Assembly (NCBI RefSeq): GCF_002939885.1
Contig: NZ_MDED01000002.1
Location: 183,169-247,168, forward strand
DNA length: 64,000 nt
Source of the DNA: Xanthomonas cucurbitae
GTDB taxonomy: Bacteria; Pseudomonadota; Gammaproteobacteria; Xanthomonadales; Xanthomonadaceae
Reading direction: 5' to 3'
Shown here: piece after piece, positions 36,086 to 44,846 of the stretch
Layout of the letters: every line of letters begins with the position of its first letter
Position numbering within the stretch: the stretch's first letter is position 1
Program-made: the position numbers and the translations under genes
The notes under the pieces: model-generated
Database searches by the model: none
What the model was told of the DNA's origin: nothing
The model's input: only the letters and a program-made list of their open reading frames with translations

Positions 36086-36181
36086 TCCCCCATCCGCCCT
36101 TCGGGCACCTTCCCCCGCAGGCGGGAGAAGGGCATCGCATTCTGCCCCCTCTCCCGCCTGCGGGAGAGGGTTGGGGTGAGG
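36086..36181. repeat. Pair of CTCCCGC-type Xanthomonas intergenic palindromes
   Basis: Two palindromes (36086-36132 and 36145-36181) carry CCGCAGGCGGGAGAAGG and CTCTCCCGCCTGCGGGAG, the former preceded by ATCCGCCCTTCGGGCACC. They fill most of the 299-bp gap before the patatin gene. No coding sequence is seen here. Confidence 0.75.
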
Positions 36182-36312
36182 GCAGCGGGCAAAAGCGGGC
36201 ACGCTCCTCACCCGCCAGCGCGATCGGCGCCGCCTGGACGCCTCCCGTCCAGATCAGCCGCCGTTTTCGCAGCGCGTGTATTCTCCCTCGCCTTTCCCAA
36301 TACGTTTCCGCC

Positions 36313-37350
36313 ATGACCGCGCTCCGCCGCCCCCGTTCGCTCACGCTGTTGTGCATGCTTGGTCTGCTGGCGGCCTGCGGCGGCGAGCCGCGCGCGGCCG
36401 CGCCGGCACCGCTGGTGCAGGCGCCGACGGCCGGCGCGCCCAAACCGGTGAAGATCGGTATCGCGCTCGGCGGCGGCGCGACCAAGGGCTTTGCGCATAT
36501 CGGCGTCATCAAGATGCTGGAAGCCAACGGTTTCGCGCCGGTGGTGGTGTCGGGCACCAGTGCCGGCAGCGTGGTCGGTGCGTTGTATGCCAGCGGCATG
36601 GATGCGTTCCAGATGCAGGAAAAGGCGGTGGCGCTCGACCAGACCAGCATCCGCGATGTGCGGCTGTTGTCCGGTGGCCTGGTGCAGGGGCAGAAGCTGC
36701 AGGACTACGTCAACGCGCAACTCGGCGGCAAGTCGATCGAGACGTTGCGCAAGCCGTTCGCGGCGGTGGCCACGCGCCTGGAAGACGGCGAACGGATCGT
36801 GTTCGTGCGCGGTAATGCCGGCCAGGCGGTGCGCGCGTCCAGCAGCATTCCCGGCGTGTTCGAGCCGGTGACCATCGGCAACTATCACTTCGTCGACGGC
36901 GGCGTGGTCAGCCCGGTACCGGTGGATGCGGCACGCCAGCTTGGCGCCGAGTTCGTGGTGGCGGTGGATATCTCCAGCAAGGCCAGCGGCAAGAACCCGG
37001 GCGATCTGCTGGGAACGGTGAACCAGTCGATCTCGATCATGGGCCAGCGCCTGGGCGAGGCCGAACTCAAGCGCGCCGACGTGGTGATCCGCCCCAAGGT
37101 CAGCGATATCGGCTCGGCCGATTTCAACCAGCGCGGCACCGCGATCCTGGAAGGCGAGCGCGCGGCGATGGCGGCGATGCCGCAGATCCGCGCCAAGATC
37201 GCGCAGTTGCAGGCCGCACGCCGCAGCGCCGTGCGTACCGCGGCCGAACAGACCGCCGCGGCAAAACAACAGGCCTACCAGCGCTGCCTGGAACAGCGCT
37301 CGCGCTGGAGCAAGTTGCGTGGCAAGGACGAAGACTGCGTAGCGCCGTGA
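36313..37350 (+). CDS. Patatin-like phospholipase lipoprotein
   Basis: A 345-residue patatin-family esterase. The lipoprotein signal ends LLAACGG. The oxyanion loop is GGGATKGFAHIGVI, the nucleophile motif GTSAGS (GxSxG) and the catalytic Asp lies in FVDGGVVSP. The last 60 residues are Ala/Gln-rich and helical. It resembles RssA/YlbK. The ATG at 36313 begins the signal peptide. It is likely membrane-anchored and acts on phospholipid acyl chains. Confidence 0.87.
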   Translation: MTALRRPRSLTLLCMLGLLAACGGEPRAAAPAPLVQAPTAGAPKPVKIGIALGGGATKGFAHIGVIKMLEANGFAPVVVSGTSAGSVVGALYASGMDAFQMQEKAVALDQTSIRDVRLLSGGLVQGQKLQDYVNAQLGGKSIETLRKPFAAVATRLEDGERIVFVRGNAGQAVRASSSIPGVFEPVTIGNYHFVDGGVVSPVPVDAARQLGAEFVVAVDISSKASGKNPGDLLGTVNQSISIMGQRLGEAELKRADVVIRPKVSDIGSADFNQRGTAILEGERAAMAAMPQIRAKIAQLQAARRSAVRTAAEQTAAAKQQAYQRCLEQRSRWSKLRGKDEDCVAP

Positions 37351-37410
37351 GGCCGCTGCCGCCGGGTGGAATACCGGGTGCCGTGCGAGATGCGCCCAGG
37401 CCAGGATCAC

Positions 37411-37510
37411 TCGGTAAAGCATCGCGGCCTGGGCCGCTCCTACACGGGCGGTTGAAGCGCGCGGCACCCCTGCTCCTGTAGGAGCGGCCCCGGCCGCGAC
37501 GCCTTACCGA
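37411..37510. repeat. Inverted pair of GTAG REP units
   Basis: A 33-bp arm at 37411-37443 is inverted at 37478-37510 with a 34-bp loop. Each arm ends in GTAGGAGCGG read outward from the centre. It lies between the convergent patatin and Lrp/AsnC genes and may serve as a transcription or RNA-decay barrier for both. Confidence 0.8.
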
Positions 37511-37520
37511 TCAACCGGCA

Positions 37521-38003
37521 TCAGCCCAGATGCGACAGCGGCAATCCCTCCGGCGCCTTGACCGTGCGCAGCACGAAGCTGGAATTGACGTCGGAGACAC
37601 CGGTGGCGTTGAGCAGGCGGTCGAGCAGGAAGCGCGAGAAATGCTCCAAATCGCGCACCTGCACCTGCAGCAGGTAATCCATGTCGCCAGTCAGCGCCCA
37701 ACAGGCCACCACTTCGTCCCAGCCACGCACGCCGTCGGCGAACAGCTCGATATCGGCCTGGCCGTGCTGCTCCAGCTGCACCCGCACGAAGGCCTGCAGA
37801 CCCAGCCCCAGTGCACGCGCATCCAGCCGCGCGCCATAGCCGGCGATGATGCCGGCGGCCTCCAGCCGCTGGATACGGCGTAGGCAGGCCGAGGCGGAGA
37901 GATTCACCTGCACGGCCAGCTCGGCGTTGCTGCTGCGCCCCTGCGTCTGCAACAGGGCAAGCAACCGCAGATCAATGCGGTCCAATGCGATGGATGGATT
38001 CAT
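37521..38003 (-). CDS. Lrp/AsnC-family regulator
   Basis: A 160-residue regulator. The N-terminal HTH is LDRIDLRLLALLQTQGRSSNA followed by LSASACLRRIQRLEAAGII, and the C-terminal RAM ligand domain ends VNSSFVLRTVKAPEGLPL. The ATG at 38003 fits the family; longer in-frame starts run antisense through phhA. It is divergent from phenylalanine hydroxylase with an inverted repeat between them, so it probably senses an aromatic amino acid and controls phhA and itself. Confidence 0.9.
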   Translation of the reverse strand: MNPSIALDRIDLRLLALLQTQGRSSNAELAVQVNLSASACLRRIQRLEAAGIIAGYGARLDARALGLGLQAFVRVQLEQHGQADIELFADGVRGWDEVVACWALTGDMDYLLQVQVRDLEHFSRFLLDRLLNATGVSDVNSSFVLRTVKAPEGLPLSHLG

Positions 38004-38032
38004 ATGTTGCGCAGCAGCAATAAGGGACGCAT

Positions 38033-38069
38033 GAATCTTGCGTGCAGTAGGGTTATTTGCGCAAGATTC
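38033..38069. promoter_or_regulatory. Inverted repeat between Lrp/AsnC gene and phhA
   Basis: GAATCTTGCG at 38033 and CGCAAGATTC at 38060 are perfect inverted 10-mers with starts 27 bp apart. TTGCGCA also recurs at 38058 and near 38079. This is a good candidate for the divergent Lrp-type binding site. Confidence 0.65.
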
Positions 38070-38132
38070 GCAAGCCTGTTGCGCAGCGATCCGATTAAGG
38101 TGGAACACTGCCGCCATGGAGTTTGAGTCCGC

Positions 38133-39023
38133 ATGAACACCGTCCCGCGCCGCGTCGAAAACCAGCTCACCGACAAGGGCTATGTGCCGGTCTACACCAC
38201 GGCCGTGGTCAGCCAGCCGTGGGACGGCTATAGCAGCGACGACCACGCCACCTGGGGCACGCTGTACCGCCGCCAGCGCGAGTTGCTGGTGGGCCGTGCC
38301 TGCGATGAATTCCTGCAGGCGCAGGACGCCATGGGCATGGACGACACGCAGATTCCGCGCTTCGATGCGCTCAACCTCGTGTTGCAGGCGGCCACCGGCT
38401 GGACCCTGGTGGGCGTGGAAGGCCTGCTGCCGGAACTGGATTTCTTCGATCACCTGGCCAACAAGCGCTTTCCGGTGACCTGGTGGATCCGCCGCCCGGA
38501 CCAGATCGATTACATCGCCGAACCGGACCTTTTCCACGACCTGTTCGGGCATGTGCCGCTGCTGATGAACCCGGTGTTTGCCGACTTCATGCAGGCCTAT
38601 GGCCGCGGCGGGGTCAAGGCGCATGGCATCGGCGCCGAGGCGTTGCAGAACCTGACCCGCCTGTACTGGTACACGGTGGAATTTGGCCTGATCGACACCC
38701 CGCAAGGGCTGCGCATCTACGGTGCAGGCATCGTCTCGTCCAAGGGCGAGTCGCTGTATTCGCTGGAGTCCGACGCGCCCAACCGCATCGGGTTCGACCT
38801 GCAGCGCATCATGCGCACGCGTTACCGCATCGACACGTTCCAGAAGACTTACTTCGTCATCGACAGCTTCGCGCAGTTGATGGACGCCACCGGCCCGGAC
38901 TTCACGCCCATCTACGCCGCACTGGCGCAGCAGGCGCAGGTGCCGGCTGGCGATGTGCTGGACAGCGATCGGGTGTTCCAGCGCGGCAGCGGCGCAGGCT
39001 GGAGCCACGACGGCGACGTGTGA
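38133..39023 (+). CDS. phhA: Phenylalanine-4-hydroxylase
   Basis: A 296-residue single-domain, pterin-dependent phenylalanine hydroxylase making tyrosine. Iron ligands are H135 and H140 (FHDLFGHVP) and E183 (WYTVEFGL). The N-terminal regulatory ACT domain of animal enzymes is absent, as is usual in bacteria. It is transcribed away from the Lrp/AsnC gene. No pterin dehydratase gene (phhB) lies next to it. Confidence 0.95.
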   Translation: MNTVPRRVENQLTDKGYVPVYTTAVVSQPWDGYSSDDHATWGTLYRRQRELLVGRACDEFLQAQDAMGMDDTQIPRFDALNLVLQAATGWTLVGVEGLLPELDFFDHLANKRFPVTWWIRRPDQIDYIAEPDLFHDLFGHVPLLMNPVFADFMQAYGRGGVKAHGIGAEALQNLTRLYWYTVEFGLIDTPQGLRIYGAGIVSSKGESLYSLESDAPNRIGFDLQRIMRTRYRIDTFQKTYFVIDSFAQLMDATGPDFTPIYAALAQQAQVPAGDVLDSDRVFQRGSGAGWSHDGDV

Positions 39024-39175
39024 GGCCACGCGCGATCAATGACATGCGGCGGCGCAAACCAGCCTGCGCCCGACCGCAGCGCACGCAGGCGGCAGCAGCG
39101 TGCGCCTGGCGCGCCGGCTCGACAGCGTCGCCAACGCACACTAAGGTCGAAGGCTGACCACATCGCCTTCGCCCA

Positions 39176-39820
39176 ATGGACCTGACGCATCTGCGCATCC
39201 GGCGCCTGGAGCTGGACGACACCCGCCTGCTGTTCACCCTGGCCAATGGCATGCGCATCGATGAGCCGATCCAGGCCCATCGCCTGTTGCAGCGGGCCGC
39301 ACCGCCGCAGCGCGCGCAATGGCAGCTCACCGAGGACGGCTACGGCGTGAACTGGCCGGCGATCGCGCCGCCCACGGCGGACGGCCTGTTCAACATGCCC
39401 GATCTGCTATGGCGCCGCCGCGCCGCACGCGCGCAGGCCAAGCTGGCAAGCCTGCGTGGACGGCTGGATGCACTCTCGCCGGGCGAGCGCGAGCTCATTG
39501 CACTGGCACGGCTGGACGCAGACATGAGCGAGAGCGGCTATGCGCGCTATTTCGATCGCTGGGACGCAGCCACCCGCAGCGCCGCATTGCAGGGCCTGGC
39601 GGCGATGGGCGCGGCGCAGACGCGGCAGGCCATCGAAGGCCTGGGCATGCTGTTCGAACGCCTGGAAGAGAACCCGGACCTGCTCAGCATCGAAGACATC
39701 CTCGATGCCATGAACGAGACCGAGCGCCAGCGCGTGCAAGGCTGGGAAGAGGTGTATTACCGCCGCGTGGGCGATCTGGCGCGGCTGGGGTTGGCGCACT
39801 ACGGGGTGGACAAGGCCTGA
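39176..39820 (+). CDS. DUF2442 plus DMP19-like protein
   Basis: A 214-residue protein of unknown function. The N-terminal 60 residues fit DUF2442 (LELDDTRLLFTLANGMRIDE, then WQLTEDGYGVNWP). The C-terminal half is helical, acidic and resembles DUF4375/DMP19 (ESGYARYFDR, QAIEGLGMLFERLEENPDLL). No signal peptide is visible. It follows phhA at 152 bp and may have its own promoter. DUF2442 proteins are often encoded near toxin-antitoxin genes, but no toxin lies beside this one. Confidence 0.7.
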   Translation: MDLTHLRIRRLELDDTRLLFTLANGMRIDEPIQAHRLLQRAAPPQRAQWQLTEDGYGVNWPAIAPPTADGLFNMPDLLWRRRAARAQAKLASLRGRLDALSPGERELIALARLDADMSESGYARYFDRWDAATRSAALQGLAAMGAAQTRQAIEGLGMLFERLEENPDLLSIEDILDAMNETERQRVQGWEEVYYRRVGDLARLGLAHYGVDKA

Positions 39821-39946
39821 GCGGCCACACCGCGTTGCCGGCGGCACTGTACGCGGCGCCGCTGCGAAGGCGAGCACGCTCTGCCGTCGAGCGGGCAGTG
39901 ACCTGCACACCACCAGTCATGCGCAGCCAATACCGACACACAGGGC

Positions 39947-41065
39947 TCAGCGCGCTGGCTTGGTCATGTACGCCAGCAGCACGATCAGATCCTCCTCGCC
40001 GGTCTGCTGCAGCGCATGCGTGCTTCCCGGCCGTGTCAGCAGCGCATCACCGGCCGCCACTGGGTAGTGCTTGCCATCCAGCGCGTACAGGCCACGGCCG
40101 CTGACGATGTAGTAGATCTCGTCCTTGTCGTGCAGGTGCAGGCCGATGCCGGCGCCCTTGTGCAACACGCGCTTGCGCAGCACGAACGTCAGCCCGGGCG
40201 CGTCGGCGAAGAACGGATACGCCGTGGTGGGACCGGCACCGCCGTGCGGGCCGGGTTGTTGACGGGCGAGGTCGCGTTCGTGCACCACCAGCGAAGGATG
40301 TGCCTGTGCGGCGCGTTGCGCGGCAGTGTCGGGCGCGGCACCGCAATCGGCGTCGCGGCGCAACTGCGGTTTGAGCGCTGGTTGCAACTGCACCCAGCCG
40401 TTCACCACCAGGCAGGCGACGGCAGTGGCACCGGCGCGGCTGAAGTGGGTGCCATCGGCAATGTTCTTTTCCGGCACGAACAGGAAATACGGCTTGGCGG
40501 CCTGCTCGCCGAGCGCGCGAATCCAGTCGCTGGAGCTGGCGTTGAGATCGATCAGGCCCACGCGCTCGTCGGCGGCGAGCTGCTGCATGGCCAGGGTGTA
40601 ACGGCCGTGCGTGTCGAGCAGCGCGCCGAAGTCGTAGAGCAGGCGTGCGGCCGGGGTGATCAGGATCGGGGTGGCACCGGTGGCGCGCGCAGTGGCAATA
40701 AAGCGGCGCAGCAACTGCACATAGTCGGTGTTCGGATCGGTGTAGCGGCTGGGGTCTTCGCGCTTGGCGTCGTTGTGACCGAACTGGATCAGCAGGATGT
40801 CGCCGCGTTGCAGCTCTTTTGCGATGGCATCCAGTCGCCCTTCAGCGATGAAGCTGCGGGTGCTGCGGCCACCCTTGGCATGGTTGTGCACCTGCCACTG
40901 CGCGGGGTCGAACCAGTCCTGCAACAGTTGTCCCCAGCCGGCCTGCGGTGCACGCTCCGCGCCGTACTCGGCGGCAGTGGAATCGCCGGCGATGAAGATG
41001 CGGTGGGGCGCGGCCTGAGCGAGGCCGGTGCAGAGCAGCAGCAAGGCGAGGAGCAGCAGAGGCAT
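39947..41065 (-). CDS. SGNH-family acetylesterase fused to cupin domain
   Basis: A 372-residue secreted protein. A signal peptide ends near GLAQAA. The SGNH domain shows GDST (S29), GHND (N98) and DGTHF (D204, H207), as in rhamnogalacturonan acetylesterase. From about residue 285 to the end is a cupin with LHLHDKDEIYYIVSGRG. It probably removes acetyl groups from pectic polysaccharide in the periplasm or outside. It is the last gene of the kduD-isomerase-esterase set, about 200 bp beyond the isomerase. Confidence 0.83.
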   Translation of the reverse strand: MPLLLLALLLLCTGLAQAAPHRIFIAGDSTAAEYGAERAPQAGWGQLLQDWFDPAQWQVHNHAKGGRSTRSFIAEGRLDAIAKELQRGDILLIQFGHNDAKREDPSRYTDPNTDYVQLLRRFIATARATGATPILITPAARLLYDFGALLDTHGRYTLAMQQLAADERVGLIDLNASSSDWIRALGEQAAKPYFLFVPEKNIADGTHFSRAGATAVACLVVNGWVQLQPALKPQLRRDADCGAAPDTAAQRAAQAHPSLVVHERDLARQQPGPHGGAGPTTAYPFFADAPGLTFVLRKRVLHKGAGIGLHLHDKDEIYYIVSGRGLYALDGKHYPVAAGDALLTRPGSTHALQQTGEEDLIVLLAYMTKPAR

Positions 41066-41102
41066 GGTGGCTCCGGGGAGGTGGCAAGTGCACGGCGCTG
41101 TT

Positions 41103-41259
41103 CCTTCTCCCTCTGGGAGAAGGTGCCCGGAGGGCGGATGAGGGCGCGGGCGTCCTGGAAATGCTGGACCGCCTTACAGTCGTCTCACGTCTTTTCCGTT
41201 TGGAGCAACTGTCTTCCGCCGTACCCTCACCCCAACCCCTCTCCCATTGGGAGAGGGGC
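41103..41259. repeat. Two palindromes between esterase and isomerase genes
   Basis: Palindromes at 41103-41144 (TCTCCCTCTGGGAGA core) and 41223-41259 (CCCCTCTCCCATTGGGAGAG) belong to the Xanthomonas CTCCC family. Either could weaken read-through into the esterase gene. Confidence 0.7.
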
Positions 41260-41267
41260 TTTAGCCG

Positions 41268-41924
41268 TTACGCAGCTGCGGCTTCGCTCTTGCCAAGCAG
41301 GCCGGCGACGAAGCTGCGGATTTCCGCGTCCTGCGCGTTGTCGAAGAAGCACTGCTGGAAACGCTCGCCGCCAATGGCCTGCTTGACCAGCTCCGGGTCG
41401 ATGGCGCGCAAGCCGTCGAGGTAGGACTTGGCGGTGGCCTGCTTGACCTGGGCCAGGATGCCGGCGTTGGCAACCTGCGACTCGCGACGCTCGGCCGGGT
41501 AGCCCATGCCGCGTTCGCCGCTGAACGCCTTTTCGAAGATGTAGCGCACGTTGATTTCCGCGCCCCAGCCGTAGCCCTTGGCGAACGCCAGCGCCAGCGC
41601 GTTGCCGTTGTTGACCTGGGCGAACAGGTAGGCATCGGTCGGCTCGATGCAGTAGCCGCAGAACACGCCCGGATGCGCGTTCAACGACATCATCGCGCCC
41701 TGTCCGGTGCCGCAGCCGGCCACCACGAAGTCCACCGCCTTGGCGTTCAGCAGCAGGCTGGCGGCGATGCCCAGGTGGATGTAGGTCAGGCGGTGGTCGT
41801 TGTCGCCGTCCATGCCGACATTGAAGACGGTGTGGCCCTGCTCACTGGCGACGTCGTTGAGCTGCTGCAGGATCACCGGGTTCTTGGCGGCCTGGCTAAA
41901 CTCGTTCATGAGTGCGATTTTCAT
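41268..41924 (-). CDS. RpiB/LacAB-family sugar isomerase, DhuI-like
   Basis: A 218-residue isomerase of the RpiB/LacA/LacB fold, with a central FVVAGCGTGQGAMMSLN active-site segment and a start at MKIALMNEFSQAAKN. True ribose-phosphate isomerases are about 150 residues. This longer type resembles DhuI of streptococci and Sphingomonas, which isomerises the 4-deoxy-hexosulose-uronate made by pectin, alginate or glycosaminoglycan lyases. The following KduD would reduce its product. It is therefore a likely substitute for KduI. The ATG at 41924 is preceded by GGAG. Confidence 0.75.
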   Translation of the reverse strand: MKIALMNEFSQAAKNPVILQQLNDVASEQGHTVFNVGMDGDNDHRLTYIHLGIAASLLLNAKAVDFVVAGCGTGQGAMMSLNAHPGVFCGYCIEPTDAYLFAQVNNGNALALAFAKGYGWGAEINVRYIFEKAFSGERGMGYPAERRESQVANAGILAQVKQATAKSYLDGLRAIDPELVKQAIGGERFQQCFFDNAQDAEIRSFVAGLLGKSEAAAA

Positions 41925-42024
41925 GGAAATGCTCCGATTGGGTTGGGGAAGCGTGGTGCGGGAAAGGCTGGAGGCTCGCGTGCTGCGGCGAGGCGTTTTC
42001 GATTGCGGTTCCGGTCGGGTAACT

Positions 42025-42070
42025 ACCCTCATCCGCCCTTCGGGCACCTTCTCCCGCCTGCGGGAGAAGG
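42025..42070. repeat. Intergenic palindrome
   Basis: A copy of the CATCCGCCCTTCGGGCACC - CTCCCGCCTGCGGGAG family repeat between kduD and the isomerase gene. It lies inside a probable operon. Confidence 0.7.
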
Positions 42071-42137
42071 ACGCGGCCTCGCAAACACCGGGGATCGTGC
42101 GCGTCGGACGGTACGCATCATCGTCGTGCGATCTGGC

Positions 42138-42893
42138 TCAGCGTGCCAGCCAGCCGCCGTCGACCGGGATGATGGCGCCGTTGACGTAGTCCGAAGCGCT
42201 GCTGGCCAGGAACACCGCCGTGCCGCCCAAATCGGCCGGCACGCCCCAGCGCGCGGCCGGGATGCGGTCCAGGATGGACTTGTTGCGATCGGCGTCGGCA
42301 CGCAGCTGGGCGGTGTTGTCGGTGGCCATGTAGCCCGGCGCGATGGCATTGGTGGTCACGCCCTTGCTGGCCCATTCGTTGGCCAGCAGGCGGGTGATAC
42401 CGGCGATACCGGACTTGCTGGCGGTGTAGGACGGCACGCGGATGCCGCCCTGGAAGGACAGCATCGAAGCGATGTTGATGATCTTGCCGCGCCCCTGGGC
42501 GATGAAGTGGCGGCCGGCGGCCTGCGCCATGAAGAACGCCGATTTCAGGTTGACGTTGAGCACGTCGTCCCAGTCCTGCTCGCTGAAGTCGACCGCATCG
42601 GTGCGACGGATCAGGCCGGCGTTGTTGACCAGGATATCCAGCCCGCCCAGGCCGGCGATGGTGCTATCGACGATGCGCTGCACCGGCTCGATGCTGACCA
42701 GGTTGGCCTCGATGGCGAGGAAGCGGCGGCCCAGCGCCTTGACCTTTTCCTCGGTCTCGGTGGGCGCCTGGATGCCGGCGGCGGCAATATCGGCACCTGC
42801 CTGCGCCAATGCCAGCGCGATGCCCTGGCCCAGGCCGGTATTGGCACCGGTGACCAGTGCGACCTTGCCTTCGAGACTGAACGGATTGCTCAT
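42138..42893 (-). CDS. kduD: 2-deoxy-D-gluconate 3-dehydrogenase KduD
   Basis: A 251-residue short-chain dehydrogenase. The nucleotide motif is VTGANTGLGQG (14-24), followed by NNAGLIRR and the catalytic SYTASK with a Ser in IASMLS. The C-terminal NGAIIPVDGGWLAR is typical. It would interconvert 2,5-diketo-3-deoxygluconate and 2-keto-3-deoxygluconate in galacturonate degradation. It heads a minus-strand unit with the isomerase and SGNH esterase genes and has a 19-bp operator 312 bp upstream. Confidence 0.92.
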   Translation of the reverse strand: MSNPFSLEGKVALVTGANTGLGQGIALALAQAGADIAAAGIQAPTETEEKVKALGRRFLAIEANLVSIEPVQRIVDSTIAGLGGLDILVNNAGLIRRTDAVDFSEQDWDDVLNVNLKSAFFMAQAAGRHFIAQGRGKIINIASMLSFQGGIRVPSYTASKSGIAGITRLLANEWASKGVTTNAIAPGYMATDNTAQLRADADRNKSILDRIPAARWGVPADLGGTAVFLASSASDYVNGAIIPVDGGWLAR

Positions 42894-43204
42894 TACCTTA
42901 TCGCTCCTGCTGGGTGTATCACGGTGTGAGGGGTGAACCGCGCGATGCGCGGCAAGGTGCCTGCGGTTGCAGCCCCGCGCGGGACCGCCGGTGATGACGT
43001 GAGCTGGCAGACAGCGCGCGCGTGCAGGTCGGTGTATCCAGGGTTTCGCCGTCCAGTGCCCGGGTAAAGGCGTACGGATCCTCGTTGCTGGCGCCCTCGA
43101 TCGCATCGGGGTGGGTGGCGCAATGCATTTTGCGGTACAGGGATATGCGCCTCTCCAGTGACAAGCGGGGGTCGTGTGCTTGCACCCGACTAGTCTAACG
43201 GCTC

Positions 43205-43223
43205 TGGTTAACCGGTGTCATTG
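43205..43223 (+). promoter_or_regulatory. LacI-type operator upstream of kduD
   Basis: TGGTTAACCGGTGTCATTG matches the site at 50368-50386 at 18 of 19 positions and that at 46478-46496 at 16 of 19. The CG-centred imperfect palindrome is typical of LacI-family sites. It is presumed to be bound by the regulator at 43647-44705. Confidence 0.75.
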
Positions 43224-43410
43224 CGCAGTGCAAGATGGAGCTGTGGCCGAATGGGAACTTCTTCCCCCGTCGGGAGAAGATGACGCGTAGCGCCGGATGA
43301 GGGTGCGAGGCTGCGCGTGCTGTGTGGGTGCGCGGTTTGGTTGGTCGGGGAGAAGCTCATCTGCGCCTCCTCCGTCAGCTCATGACTGAGTTTAGATGGT
43401 TGTCTGCCGC

Positions 43411-43524
43411 GGTACCCTCACCCCAACCCCTCTCCCGCAGGCGGGAGAGGGGCTTCACGGCAGCGAGCGGCGGACTGCCTTCTCCCGCCTGCGGGGGAAG
43501 GTGCCCGAAGGGCGGATGGGGGCA
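43411..43524. repeat. Two palindromes downstream of the lacI-type gene
   Basis: The palindromes are 43411-43452 and 43478-43524, in opposite orientation. They bracket the 3' side of the regulator gene and may end its transcript. Confidence 0.7.
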
Positions 43525-43646
43525 AGCTGTTGGCCGATCGAACCAGCTGTTCCCACCCTGTCGGGCACAACGCCCTGCAAGGTGGAGCGGAAGGCCGGCA
43601 CCGTGGCGCGCGGCCCTCAATCTTCCGGCGCGGCACGGCGCAGTGC

Positions 43647-44705
43647 TCAATCCTCCGGCGGCTGGCAGGAGTCGCGCACGATCAGGTGCGGGCGCACGCT
43701 GGCGGTGGGCAGCTGCGGGGCATTGTCGGGCTGGATCAGCATGGCGGCCGCAGTACGCCCGGTGTCACGGGTGTGGCGGCGCACCGAGGTCAGCGGCGGC
43801 CACAGGCGCGAGGCCAGCGAGCTGTCGTCGTAGCCGATCACCGACAGCTGGCGCGGGATGTTGATGCCGGCGCGCAGGGCGACCTTGTAGATACCGGCGG
43901 CCATTTCGTCGTTGCCGGTGAAGATGGCGGTGGGGCGCTTCTTGCCCAGCAGCAGCTTTTCGGCCGCGGCCACGCCCGATTCGAAGGTGTAGCCGGCCTC
44001 CACGATGCGCTCGGGCGGCAGCTCGATGCCGCGCCGGGTCAGCGCGTCGGCAAAGCCGGCGGTGCGTTCGATCGAGGAGCGGTAGGCACTGGGGCCGGTG
44101 ACCAGGGCGATGTCGCGGTGGCCCAGCGACAGCAGGTAGTCGGCGGCCTCTGCTGCGCCGTCGCGGTCGTGGGTGATGACCGTCTGCGAGGTAGCGTCCA
44201 GCGCGACCGAGGCGATGCGGGTATAGCGGCAGCCGATCTCTGCCAGCATGTCGGCCAACGCCTGGTCTTCGGAGGCGCGCGGCACCAGGATCACCCCGTG
44301 CAGCTTCTGCGCCTGGGCGAAGCGGCGCACACCTTCGATGTAGCCGGGGCTGCGGCTGTCGCAGGGGTGCACCACCAGCTCGAAGCTGGAGCCGCGCAGC
44401 GCGTCCAGCGCGCCGTACTGCATGTCCACGATGTACTGCGCGGTGGGGTTGTCGTAGACCATGCCGATCAGGAACGAGCGCCGGAACGCCAACCCCCGCG
44501 CCAATGGGTCGGGCGCGTAGCCAACCTCGCGCATCAGTGCCTCGACCTTCTCGCGGGTGTCCTGCCGCACCAGCGGCGAGTTGTTGATGATCCGCGAAAC
44601 GGTCTTCTTCGACACGCCCGACATCCGCGCGATGTCGTTGATCGTGGCAACCTTGCCCTTCGGCAGGCCGGGCATTCCCTCTTCAGGCATCTTGCGGGCG
44701 GGCAT
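43647..44705 (-). CDS. LacI-family regulator of the pectin/uronate cluster
   Basis: A 352-residue repressor. The HTH is VATINDIARMSGVSKKTVSRIINNSP, followed by the hinge helix and a periplasmic-binding-type ligand domain (ERTAGFADALTRRGIE, FTGNDEMAAGIYKVA, VIGYDDSSLASR). The ATG at 44705 is the first Met; an ATG ten codons on is also possible. It lies between kduD and the GH43 gene. Three near-identical operators occur in this cluster and nowhere else noticed in the window. The inducer is probably an intermediate such as KDG. Confidence 0.9.
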   Translation of the reverse strand: MPARKMPEEGMPGLPKGKVATINDIARMSGVSKKTVSRIINNSPLVRQDTREKVEALMREVGYAPDPLARGLAFRRSFLIGMVYDNPTAQYIVDMQYGALDALRGSSFELVVHPCDSRSPGYIEGVRRFAQAQKLHGVILVPRASEDQALADMLAEIGCRYTRIASVALDATSQTVITHDRDGAAEAADYLLSLGHRDIALVTGPSAYRSSIERTAGFADALTRRGIELPPERIVEAGYTFESGVAAAEKLLLGKKRPTAIFTGNDEMAAGIYKVALRAGINIPRQLSVIGYDDSSLASRLWPPLTSVRRHTRDTGRTAAAMLIQPDNAPQLPTASVRPHLIVRDSCQPPED

Positions 44706-44846
44706 AGCGGTCAACCAGTGAAGTTGATTGGATTCTACCGGCCCTGGGGCCGGCAGACCTGAGCGACGCCTGCCGCTGCCCCGGATCTGTGGTGCAAGGC
44801 GCGCCGCAGCAGGCATCGCGGCGGCATACCCTGCACTGCAGAACGG

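Larger units (their letters stand above)
42894..43646. other. 753-bp gene-free stretch upstream of kduD
   Basis: No coding sequence with family character is seen on either strand. It holds the operator at 43205-43223 and palindromes of the Xanthomonas CTCCC family at 43257-43306 (TCCCCCGTCGGGAGAAG), 43411-43452 and 43478-43524. The part nearest kduD (42894-43200) is probably a long leader. Confidence 0.6.

Noticed and set aside
42919..43185. 88-codon frame upstream of kduD (LSLERRISLYRKMHCATH)
   Set aside because: A faint likeness to E1 dehydrogenase starts is not continued; no ribosome site and no second motif.
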